DNA of 64,000 nt, from assembly GCF_008704425.1 (NCBI RefSeq), contig NZ_CP023696.1, forward strand, positions 1,288,501 to 1,352,500. Direction: 5' to 3'. This stretch comes from Streptomyces fradiae ATCC 10745 = DSM 40063 (lineage in GTDB: Bacteria; Actinomycetota; Actinomycetes; Streptomycetales; Streptomycetaceae). Each line of letters starts with the position of its first letter. The stretch's first letter is position 1. Positions 1 to 7,079 of this stretch are shown in pieces. The notes beneath the pieces were generated by a model. It worked only from the letters and a program-made list of their open reading frames with translations. It was not told the origin of the DNA and did no database searches. Both the position numbers and the translations under genes were made by a program.

Positions 1-1358
1 GCGCGCTGCGGCGGATCGCGGCGACGTGCGCGGCGTTCGAGGTGGACGGCATGCGCGCCGACATCGTGATGGCCCGCACGGCGACGGCGCTGGCCGCGTG
101 GGCGGGGCGCACGGACGTGGCGGTCGAGGACGTGCGGCGGGCGGCGCTGCTGGCGCTGCCGCACCGGCGGCGGCGCTCCCCCTTCGACGCGCCGGGCCTG
201 GACGAGGACAGGCTGGACGAGGTGCTGGAGCAGGCCGGCGGGGACGACGAGCCCGAGCCGGACCCGCAGGGCCCCGGTGACGGCGGCCCGGACGGCGGCG
301 GTCCGGACGGGGGCGGCCCCGGCGACGGCGGCCCGGACGGCGACGGCGGCCCCGGCGGGGGCGTCCCGCCGCAGCCCGCCGGCCGCGAGGCCGAGACCGC
401 GCCCGAGCCGGACGCCGCGCCGGAGACGGACGCCCTGCCCGAGCCGCAGGGCGACCGGCCGGAGACGGAGCCCTCCCCCGCCGCGGGGGCCGCGCCGCGG
501 CCGGGCGCGGGACCGGCCGGCGAGCAGTCGCCGGTCGGGGCCGCCGAGCCGTTCCGCGCCAGGGTCCTGACCGTGCCGGGGGTGGGCGACGGCGCCGCCG
601 GGCGCCGCTCCCGCGCGCGCACCGAGCACGGGCGCACCACCGGGGCGCGGCGGCCCCGGGGCGCCCTGACCCGGCTCCACCTGGCGGCGACCGTGCAGGC
701 GGCGGCCCCGCACCAGCGGGCGCGCGGCCGGTCGGGCGCCGGGCTGGTCGTACGCCGCGACGACCTGCGCCAGGCGGTGCGGGAGGGGCGCGAGGGCAAT
801 CTGGTGCTGTTCGCGGTGGACGCGTCGGGGTCGATGGCGGCGCGGCAGCGGATGGGCGCGGTGAAGGGCGCCGTGCTGTCGCTGCTGCTCGACGCCTACC
901 AGCGGCGGGACAAGGTGGGCCTGGTGACGTTCCGGGGGCGGGACGCCGAGCTGGTGCTGCCGCCCACGTCGTCGGTGGACGCGGCGGCCGCCCGGCTGGA
1001 GCGGCTGCCGACGGGGGGCCGTACCCCGCTGGCGGCGGGCCTGCTGAAGGCGCGCGAGGTGCTGCGGGTGGAGCGGCTGCGCGACCCGGCGCGGCGTCCG
1101 CTGCTCGTCGTGGTGACGGACGGGCGGGCGACCGGCGGCCCGGAGCCGCTGCGGCTGGCCGCGCGCGCGGCCGGGCTGCACGCGGCGGACGGGACGGCGT
1201 CGGTGGTGGTGGACTGCGAGGCCGGCCACGTACGGCTGGGGCTCGCGGCGGGGCTCGCGCGGGATCTGGGCGGTACGGCCGTGACGCTGGACGAGCTGCG
1301 CGCGGACGCGATCGCCGGGCTGGTCAAGGATGTTCGTTCTACGAGGAGGGCCGCATAG
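1..1358 (+). CDS. Chelatase subunit D-like protein with VWA domain (5' end outside window)
   Basis: Partial gene; the reading frame is open from base 3 and ends at TAG 1356-1358. The first residues (LRRIAATCAAFEVDGMRADI) match the end of an AAA+/ChlD-type ATPase lid. A long Pro/Gly/Asp/Glu-rich linker (about 235-640) follows, then a C-terminal von Willebrand A domain with the MIDAS motif DASGS at about 820-835 and a second conserved stretch, TGGRTPLAAGL. BchD/ChlD-like subunits of this build work with a large CobN/ChlH-type subunit in metal chelation; next to cobO and cobB a role in cobalt insertion for cobalamin is likely. Its stop overlaps the cobO start by one base, so the two are translationally coupled. 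Confidence 0.85.
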   Translation, partial: ALRRIAATCAAFEVDGMRADIVMARTATALAAWAGRTDVAVEDVRRAALLALPHRRRRSPFDAPGLDEDRLDEVLEQAGGDDEPEPDPQGPGDGGPDGGGPDGGGPGDGGPDGDGGPGGGVPPQPAGREAETAPEPDAAPETDALPEPQGDRPETEPSPAAGAAPRPGAGPAGEQSPVGAAEPFRARVLTVPGVGDGAAGRRSRARTEHGRTTGARRPRGALTRLHLAATVQAAAPHQRARGRSGAGLVVRRDDLRQAVREGREGNLVLFAVDASGSMAARQRMGAVKGAVLSLLLDAYQRRDKVGLVTFRGRDAELVLPPTSSVDAAAARLERLPTGGRTPLAAGLLKAREVLRVERLRDPARRPLLVVVTDGRATGGPEPLRLAARAAGLHAADGTASVVVDCEAGHVRLGLAAGLARDLGGTAVTLDELRADAIAGLVKDVRSTRRAA

Positions 1359-1966
1359 TGCCGCAGGGACAGCCGACCGTCGTTCCGGACGACGGTCTCA
1401 CGACCCGCCAGCGCCGCAACCGCCCGCTGGTGATGGTCCACACGGGTGTGGGCAAGGGCAAGTCGACCGCCGCGTTCGGGATGGCGCTGCGCGCCTGGAA
1501 CCAGGGCTGGCCGGTCGGGGTCTTCCAGTTCGTCAAGTCGGCGAAGTGGAAGGTCGGCGAGGAGAACGCGCTCAAGGCGCTCGGCGAGACCGGCAAGGGC
1601 GGCCCGGTCACCTGGCACAAGATGGGCGAGGGCTGGTCGTGGATCCAGCGCGAGCCCGCCGAGGGCGAGCTGTCGCACGAGGAGAAGGCCCGGCAGGGCT
1701 GGGAGCAGGTCAAGCGGGACCTGGCCGCGGAGACGTACCGGTTCTACGTGCTCGACGAGTTCGCCTACCTGCTCCACTGGGGGTGGATCGACACGGCCGA
1801 GGTGGTCGAGGTGCTGCGCGCCCGGCCCGGACAGCAGCACGTGGTGATCACGGGCCGCAACGCCCCGCAGGAGCTGGTGGACTTCGCGGACCTGGTCACC
1901 GACATGTCCAAGGTCAAGCACCCGATGGACGCCGGTCAGAAGGGCCAGCGGGGCATCGAGTGGTAG
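1358..1966 (+). CDS. cobO: Cob(I)yrinic acid a,c-diamide adenosyltransferase
   Basis: 202 residues, the normal CobO length. The Walker A-like motif HTGVGKGKSTAAFG lies near residues 28-41, followed by the family stretches GVFQFVKSAKWK and VLDEFAYLLHWGWI. The enzyme transfers the 5'-deoxyadenosyl group of ATP to the cobalt of cob(I)yrinate a,c-diamide. The GTG start overlaps the stop of the chelatase gene (TAGTG), and the gene overlaps cobB by 7 bases, so it sits in the middle of a tightly packed operon. Cytoplasmic. No unusual features. Confidence 0.95.
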   Translation: MPQGQPTVVPDDGLTTRQRRNRPLVMVHTGVGKGKSTAAFGMALRAWNQGWPVGVFQFVKSAKWKVGEENALKALGETGKGGPVTWHKMGEGWSWIQREPAEGELSHEEKARQGWEQVKRDLAAETYRFYVLDEFAYLLHWGWIDTAEVVEVLRARPGQQHVVITGRNAPQELVDFADLVTDMSKVKHPMDAGQKGQRGIEW

Positions 1967-3543
1967 CACGTCTCGTCATCGCCGCGCCGTCGTCCGGCGC
2001 GGGCAAGACCACGGTCGCGACCGGCCTCATGGCCGCGTTCGCCGGCCGTGGTCTCGCGGTGTCGCCGCACAAGGTGGGCCCCGACTACATCGATCCGGGG
2101 TACCACGCGCTGGCGACGGGCCGTCCCGGCCGCAACCTCGACGCCTTCATGTGCGGTACGGAGCTGGTGGCGCCGCTCTTCGCGCACGGGGCGCGCGGCT
2201 GCGACCTGGCCGTCGTCGAGGGCGTGATGGGGCTGTACGACGGCGCCGCCGACCGGGGCGAGTTGGCGTCGACGGCGCAGGTGGCCAAGCTGCTGCGGGC
2301 GCCGGTGGTGCTGGTGGTGGACGCGTCCTCGCAGTCCCGGTCGGTGGCCGCGCTGGTGCACGGCTTCGCCTCGTGGGACCCGGAGGTGCGGATCGGCGGG
2401 GTGATCCTCAACAAGGTCGCCACCGACCGGCACGAGCACCTGCTGCGGGAGGCGCTGGGCGAGTCGGGCGTGCCCGTGATGGGGGTGCTGCGGCGGGCCC
2501 CGGCGGTGTCCACGCCCTCGCGGCACCTGGGCCTGGTGCCGGTCGCGGAGCGGCACGCGGACGCGGTGGACGCCGTACGGGCGCAGGCGGAGCAGGTGCG
2601 GGAGGGCTGCGACCTGGAGGCGCTGCTGGCGCTGGCCCGTTCCGCGCCGCCGCTGCGCGCCGAGGCCTGGTCGGCCGGGGCGGCGCTGCGGGCGGCGGGG
2701 GCGCCGGGGGGCGCGGTGGCCACGGGGGCGGGTGCCGGTGGGGTGGTGTCCGGTACCGGCGCGGGGGCGGGTACCGGTGGGGTGGTGTCCGGTACCGGCG
2801 CGGGTGCCGGTGCGGGTGCGGTGTCCGGGGCGGGGGCGGTGTCCGGTGCGGGTGGCGGTGGCGCTGTCGGCGCGGGGGCGGGTGCGGGTACCGGTGCGGG
2901 TGCGGGTGGCGGTGCCGGGAGGGGCGCGGCCGGGCGCGGGGAGCGGCCGGTGGTGGCGGTGGCCGCCGGGGCCGCGTTCACCTTCTCGTACGCCGAGCAC
3001 GCCGAGTTGCTGACGGCGGCCGGCGCCGAGGTGGTGGCCTTCGACCCGCTGCGGGACGAGAAACTGCCGGAGGGCACCCGCGGGCTGGTGATCGGCGGCG
3101 GGTTCCCCGAGGTGTACGCGCCGGAGCTGTCGGCGAACGAGTCGCTGCGGGACGCGGTGTCCGCGCTGGCGCGGTCGGGTGCCCCGGTCGCGGCGGAGTG
3201 CGCCGGCCTGCTGTACCTGGCGCGTTCGCTGGACGGGCGGCCCATGTGCGGGGTGCTCGACGCGGACGCGCGGATGTCGCAGCGGCTCACGCTCGGCTAC
3301 CGGGACGCGGTCGCGGTGAGCGACAGCCCGCTGGCGGCGGCCGGTACGCGGCTGCGGGGCCACGAGTTCCACCGCACGGTGATCGAGCCCGGCGCCGGGG
3401 CGAGCCCCGCGTGGGGGCTGCGGCAGCCGGAGCGGCGGGTGGAGGGTTTCGTCCGGGACGGCGTGCACGCCAGCTACCTGCACACCCACTGGGCGGCGCT
3501 GCCCGGGGTGCCGCTGCGCTTCGTGGAGCACTGCCGGCGGTGA
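1960..3543 (+). CDS. cobB: Cobyrinate a,c-diamide synthase with expanded Gly/Ala linker
   Basis: 527 residues with GTG start at 1960, chosen because the conserved N-terminus MVARLVIAAPSSGAGKTT begins there; the frame is open further upstream, but only as a shadow of cobO. The N-terminal ATPase domain has P-loop SSGAGKTT and the family motif KVGPDYIDPGYH. The C-terminal glutamine amidotransferase domain has the nucleophile Cys414 (AAECAGLLYL) and the histidine region HEFHRT. It amidates the a and c side chains of cobyrinate with glutamine and ATP. The protein is about 60-70 residues longer than usual because of a repetitive Gly/Ala/Val/Ser linker between the two domains (about residues 249-326). 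Confidence 0.93.
   Translation: MVARLVIAAPSSGAGKTTVATGLMAAFAGRGLAVSPHKVGPDYIDPGYHALATGRPGRNLDAFMCGTELVAPLFAHGARGCDLAVVEGVMGLYDGAADRGELASTAQVAKLLRAPVVLVVDASSQSRSVAALVHGFASWDPEVRIGGVILNKVATDRHEHLLREALGESGVPVMGVLRRAPAVSTPSRHLGLVPVAERHADAVDAVRAQAEQVREGCDLEALLALARSAPPLRAEAWSAGAALRAAGAPGGAVATGAGAGGVVSGTGAGAGTGGVVSGTGAGAGAGAVSGAGAVSGAGGGGAVGAGAGAGTGAGAGGGAGRGAAGRGERPVVAVAAGAAFTFSYAEHAELLTAAGAEVVAFDPLRDEKLPEGTRGLVIGGGFPEVYAPELSANESLRDAVSALARSGAPVAAECAGLLYLARSLDGRPMCGVLDADARMSQRLTLGYRDAVAVSDSPLAAAGTRLRGHEFHRTVIEPGAGASPAWGLRQPERRVEGFVRDGVHASYLHTHWAALPGVPLRFVEHCRR
2722..2935 (+). repeat. In-frame GC-rich minisatellite inside cobB
   Basis: Degenerate tandem repeats built from GGTGCGGGT, GGTACCGGC and GTGGTGTCC blocks. 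One unit of about 40 bp, encoding GGVVSGTGAGAG, occurs twice almost exactly (starting near 2736 and 2775), followed by shorter GAGA/AVSGAG units. It encodes the linker between the ATPase and amidotransferase domains without breaking the frame, so it is likely to vary in length between strains. Confidence 0.85.
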
Positions 3544-4115
3544 GCCTGGTGGTGGGCGTGGGCGCCCGGCGCGGGGTGACCGCGCGGGAGGTGTGCGACC
3601 TGGTCGCGGCGGTCCTGCGGGAGGCCGGGCGGGGGCCGGGGGACGTGGTGGCGCTGGCGACCGTGGCCGCGAAGGCCGGTGAGCCGGGCCTCGTGGAGGC
3701 CGCGGCCCGCCTCGGGGTGCCCCTGCGCGCCCACCCGGCGGACGTGCTGGCCCGCGTCCGCGTGCCCCACCCGTCGGACGCCGCGCTGGCCGCGACGGGC
3801 ACGCCGTCGGTCGCGGAGGCCGCCGCGCTGGCGGAGGCCGTGGCGGTGGCGAGGACCACGGGACCGGACGGTCCGGGTGGGACGGGCAGGACGAGCGGGA
3901 CGGACGGGGCGGACCGGGCGGACGGGGCGGACGGGGCGGATCGGCTGACGGGGGGTGAACTGCTCGTCCCCAAGCGGAGGTCCGCTTCGCCGGGGGCGCG
4001 TGTGACCTGCGCGGTGGCGGTGGCGTACCGGGGCGAGCGGTTGCCCCCGGAGGGCTCGGGGTACCACCGTGGGGACGCGGTGTTCGACTTACCGGGCGCC
4101 GTGTCGAACCGCTGA
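3540..4115 (+). CDS. Cobalamin biosynthesis protein, CbiG C-terminal/CobE-like
   Basis: 191 residues starting with GTG at 3540, which overlaps the cobB stop (GTGA). The N-terminal half has the CbiG C-terminal/CobE pattern: MSLVVGVGARRGVT, then LATVAAKAGEPGLVEAA and VPHPSDAA...GTPSVAEAAAL. Proteins of this small family are needed in cobalamin corrin-ring synthesis (with CbiG-type lactone opening or in the aerobic pathway); the exact reaction cannot be read here. A repetitive (A)DGAD stretch from 9-bp repeats (about 3895-3950) precedes the conserved C-terminal block LLVPKRRSASPGARVTCAVA. Gene order supports a cobalamin role. Confidence 0.8.
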   Translation: MSLVVGVGARRGVTAREVCDLVAAVLREAGRGPGDVVALATVAAKAGEPGLVEAAARLGVPLRAHPADVLARVRVPHPSDAALAATGTPSVAEAAALAEAVAVARTTGPDGPGGTGRTSGTDGADRADGADGADRLTGGELLVPKRRSASPGARVTCAVAVAYRGERLPPEGSGYHRGDAVFDLPGAVSNR

Positions 4116-4224
4116 CCCCCGCGCCGGATCCCCCATCCGGCGACCGGAGCCCCCCGGTGGGCCGCCGACGCCGTCGGCCCGCCCCGAACCATCCCCCCAC
4201 TGTCCCCCACCCCGGCTGGCGGCC

Positions 4225-5328
4225 ATGTATACCCACACAGACAGCGACAGACCGTTCCCCGGCCCCCGCGACTCGGACGCGTACGACCTGCGGCACCACG
4301 GCGACGTGGAGGTCCGGGACGGGAAGCTGACCGACCTCGCGGTCAACGTCCGGACGAACACCCCACCCGCGTGGCTGCGGGAGCGGCTCGTCGAGTCGCT
4401 CTCGGGGCTCGCCGCCTACCCGGACGGGCGGGCGGCGCGGGCGGCGGTCGCCGAGCGGCACGGGCTGCCGGCCCGGCGGGTGCTGCTGACGGCGGGCGCG
4501 GCCGAGGCGTTCGTGCTGCTCGCACGGGCGCTGCCGGTGCGGCGGCCGGTGGTGGTGCACCCCCAGTTCACCGAACCGGAGGCGGCGCTGCGGGACGCGG
4601 GCCACCAGGTGCGCCGGGTGCTGCTGCGCGAGGAGGACGGCTTCCGGCTGGACCCGGCGCGGGTGCCGGCGGACGCCGACCTGGTCGTGGTCGGCAACCC
4701 GACGAACCCCACGTCCGTCCTGCACCCGGCACAGACGCTGGCGGCGCTGGCGCGGCCGGGGCGGGTCCTCGTGGTGGACGAGGCGTTCATGGACGCGGTG
4801 CCCGGCGAGCGGGAGGCGCTGGCCGGGCGGACCGACGTACCGGGCCTGGTGGTGCTGCGGAGCCTCACCAAGACCTGGGGCCTCGCGGGACTGCGGGTCG
4901 GCTACGTGCTCGCCGCGCCGGACACGGTGGCGATGCTGGAGCGGGCGCAGCCGCTGTGGCCGGTGTCCACGCCCGCGCTGGTGGCGGCCGAGGCGTGCAT
5001 GTCCGGGGAGGCGCTGGCGGAGGCCGAGGAGGCCGCGCGCCGCACGGCGGTCGAGCGGGCCCATCTGCTGGCCGGGCTGGCGGAGTTCGAGGAGGTGCGG
5101 GCCGTGGAGGCCGCCGAGGGGCCGTTCGTCCTGATCCGGGTGGAGGGCGCCGACGTCGTACGGGAGCGGCTGCGGGGCCTGGGGTTCGCGGCGCGGCGCG
5201 GTGACACGTTCCCGGGGCTCGGGCCGCAGTGGCTGCGGCTCGCGGTGCGGGACCGGGCCACGACGAATCGGTTCCTCCAGGCGCTGGACCAGGCCCTGGT
5301 GATGGCGGGCTGCTCCCGCCCCGGCTGA
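4225..5328 (+). CDS. cobC: PLP-dependent aminotransferase-like protein CobC (threonine-phosphate decarboxylase type)
   Basis: 367 residues. ATG 4225 (MYTHTDSDRPF) was chosen over upstream in-frame codons because conserved sequence begins just after it and a 109-bp spacer follows the preceding gene. Fold type I PLP enzyme of the histidinol-phosphate aminotransferase family: NPTNPTSV, VVDEAFMD and the Schiff-base lysine in SLTKTWGLAGLRVGY. In this genomic position, family members (Rv2231c/CobC type) are believed to make (R)-1-amino-2-propanol phosphate from L-threonine phosphate for the nucleotide loop of cobalamin. True histidinol-phosphate aminotransferase activity is the alternative, made less likely by the cob neighbours. 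Confidence 0.85.
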   Translation: MYTHTDSDRPFPGPRDSDAYDLRHHGDVEVRDGKLTDLAVNVRTNTPPAWLRERLVESLSGLAAYPDGRAARAAVAERHGLPARRVLLTAGAAEAFVLLARALPVRRPVVVHPQFTEPEAALRDAGHQVRRVLLREEDGFRLDPARVPADADLVVVGNPTNPTSVLHPAQTLAALARPGRVLVVDEAFMDAVPGEREALAGRTDVPGLVVLRSLTKTWGLAGLRVGYVLAAPDTVAMLERAQPLWPVSTPALVAAEACMSGEALAEAEEAARRTAVERAHLLAGLAEFEEVRAVEAAEGPFVLIRVEGADVVRERLRGLGFAARRGDTFPGLGPQWLRLAVRDRATTNRFLQALDQALVMAGCSRPG

Positions 5329-5804
5329 CCGCGGCGCGGTGCCGCCGGGCGCCGGGCCCTGCCCGGCCGGTTGCGGTCCGGCCGGTTGCGGTCCGGCCGG
5401 TTACGGTCCGGCCGGTTACGGTCCGGCCGGTTGCGGTCCGGCCGGTTGCGGTCCGGCCGCCCGGTCGGGCGGTCCGCCCGGTTCCGCCTCGGGCTCTCCC
5501 GCTCCCGCTCGCCCCGCCCGGAGGCGGACGACCGGGCGGTCCGGTGGGGTCACCCGGCACCGCGGAGGGGCGTGCGTGCCGCCTTGGCGGCGGGACCGGC
5601 CGGTCGTCCGGTGCCGGAGCGCGTACGGGAGGCGGGCGCCGCCGGTCCGGGCGTGCTTCCGCGGGGCCCGGCCGGGCGGCCGGAGCGCGCCGGGGCCGTC
5701 CCGCCCGGGCGCGCGCGGGCCCGTCCGCGCGCCCGTGGCCCCGCCGGGGGTGTCCGGCGGGGCCGGCGGCGCCGGCGGGGCCGCCCACGGAAGACGGCGG
5801 GCCG
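5329..5804. other. Spacer without a convincing gene
   Basis: 476 bp between cobC (+) and the LAETG protein (-), which converge on it. It holds the 15-bp tandem repeat at 5364-5458 and otherwise very GC-rich sequence. Reading frames cross it on both strands, but they are low-complexity Arg/Gly/Pro products without family motifs and look like GC-driven shadows. Confidence 0.7.
5364..5458. repeat. Six-copy 15-bp tandem repeat
   Basis: The unit cggccggttRcggtc is repeated six times with exact 15-bp spacing. The variable base R reads G, G, A, A, G, G, a mirror-symmetric order that suggests duplication of blocks. It lies just downstream of cobC between convergent genes; no function can be read. 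Confidence 0.9.
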
Positions 5805-6827
5805 TCAGGCGCCGGTGCGCGAGGCGCGGGCGCGGCGGGCGAGGACGAGTGCCCCCGCCCCGGTGGCGAGCAGGGCCGCCGCCCCCGCGGCGAGGTACGG
5901 CAGGCGGGAGTCGCCGCCGGTCTCGGCCAGGTTCGCGTCGGGCGTGCGCGGCGCCGTCCCCCCGGCCGGGGACGGGTCCGGGGCGCCGGTGGCCTCGGAC
6001 GGGCCGGGGTCCGGGGCGGTGGTGGCCGGCGGCGTGGCGGGCGCGGAGGACGCCGGCGGGGCGGCGGGCACCGGGGAGGCGGAGGAGTCCTGGGGCGCCG
6101 AGCAGCCCGCCTCGGCGAGGGTGACCGTGCCGGTGACCTTGGCGACGTTGAGGTCGAGCGGGTTGACGGCGACCCGCAGCCTCAGGGCCGTGGCGGCGGC
6201 CGTGGTGGACGTGGTGGTGCGGTGCGACAGGTCGAGGACGACCTCGCCGACGCCGGGGACACTGACCGTGCTGCTCTCGCCCGGGGTGAGCGTGACGCGC
6301 TTGCCGAGGACGGTGACGCCGCCGAGCAGGTTCGCCTCGGCGGTCGGCGGGGCGCCGGCGGAGCAGACCGCGCGGGCGCTGACCTGGTCCGCCTGGACGA
6401 CGGACAGCAGGGGCAGGCCGGGCAGGTGCACCCGGGCCTTGACCAGCTTCACGGAGCCCTCCGCGCGCGCCGCGTCGGCGGTGGCCTTCGCCGACGCCAC
6501 GTCGGCCCGCAGCAGGTGGACGGGCCTGCCCCGGTCGACGCCGTCCAGCGTGACGGTGAGCGCGGTGCGGTCGGCCGTCGCCGGGGCCCGCACCTCGTTC
6601 AGCACGGCGTTGACGGGGACGCGGACGCCGCCGTCGAGGAGGGAGACGTCCAGACCGGTCCGCAGGACCGCGGCGTGCGCGGCCGGCGCCTCGGGGGCGG
6701 CCGGGGCCGCGGCGGGCGCGGCGGGCGCGGCGTACGACGCCGGTGCCGTGCCGGCGGCGAGGGCCGCCGCGGCGGTGGCGGTCGCGGCCAGGGCGGCGGC
6801 GCGGGTGCGCAGGGTGGTGCTGTTCAC
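5805..6827 (-). CDS. LAETG-anchored surface protein, SCO1860-like
   Basis: 340 residues. GTG 6827 (MNSTTLRTRAAALAA) is preferred over the longer frame because it directly begins a Sec signal peptide (hydrophobic ALAATATAAAALAA, cleavage near ASYAAPA) and has a purine-rich site upstream. The secreted domain (about residues 55-250) has two cysteines (in AVCSAGA and EAGCSAPQ) and beta-type sequence; a Ser/Pro/Ala/Thr stalk follows. The C-terminus carries a sorting signal: LAETG, hydrophobic LPYLAAGAAALLATGAGALV, then a basic tail LARRARASR. LAETG is the class E sortase motif common in Streptomyces, so the protein should be linked to the cell wall. Its function is unknown. It is divergent from the iron-box operon. 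Confidence 0.88.
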   Translation of the reverse strand: MNSTTLRTRAAALAATATAAAALAAGTAPASYAAPAAPAAAPAAPEAPAAHAAVLRTGLDVSLLDGGVRVPVNAVLNEVRAPATADRTALTVTLDGVDRGRPVHLLRADVASAKATADAARAEGSVKLVKARVHLPGLPLLSVVQADQVSARAVCSAGAPPTAEANLLGGVTVLGKRVTLTPGESSTVSVPGVGEVVLDLSHRTTTSTTAAATALRLRVAVNPLDLNVAKVTGTVTLAEAGCSAPQDSSASPVPAAPPASSAPATPPATTAPDPGPSEATGAPDPSPAGGTAPRTPDANLAETGGDSRLPYLAAGAAALLATGAGALVLARRARASRTGA

Positions 6828-7039
6828 GGTGGTGGGACCCCTACGGGAAGACGGAAGACGAAAGGCCGCCGAACATCCGCGCACAGGGACATGTGTGCGG
6901 TGGCGACCGGGGACACCCGGAATCCTGGCGCACGGAGCGTGAACACGCCTGCACCTGAAGTGAGTTCACCCCAAAGGGGAGTTACCGGCCATCCGTTCGA
7001 TTCTCGGGCGCCGTGGATTGCTTTCACGCCACCCCTGAC

Positions 7040-7063
7040 TTAGGTTAGGCCAGCCTTACCTAA
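7040..7063 (+). promoter_or_regulatory. Iron box (DtxR/DmdR/IdeR-type operator)
   Basis: A near-palindrome of 24 bp with half-sites TTAGGTTAGGC and GCCTTACCTAA around a short centre. The left half is identical over 11 bases to the usual actinobacterial iron-box core TTAGGTTAGGC. It ends 16 bp before the GTG of the acylase gene, so a bound repressor would block transcription or early elongation. This predicts derepression in low iron. It could also affect the divergent LAETG gene, whose start is 212 bp away. Confidence 0.85.
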
Positions 7064-7079
7064 AGAGATCGGGACGACA

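Noticed and set aside
1936..5064. A 1042-residue reading frame on the minus strand opposite cobB and cobC
   Set aside because: Low-complexity Arg/Pro/His-rich product with no motif, fully opposite recognisable cobalamin genes; GC-driven shadow.
1..5328. Search for a cobalamin riboswitch
   Set aside because: The operon start is upstream of the window and no B12-box-like leader is present within it.
5371..6942. Long plus-strand frames across the spacer and the LAETG gene
   Set aside because: They run through the 15-bp repeat and antisense to a clear signal-peptide/LAETG protein; no motif or ribosome-binding site.
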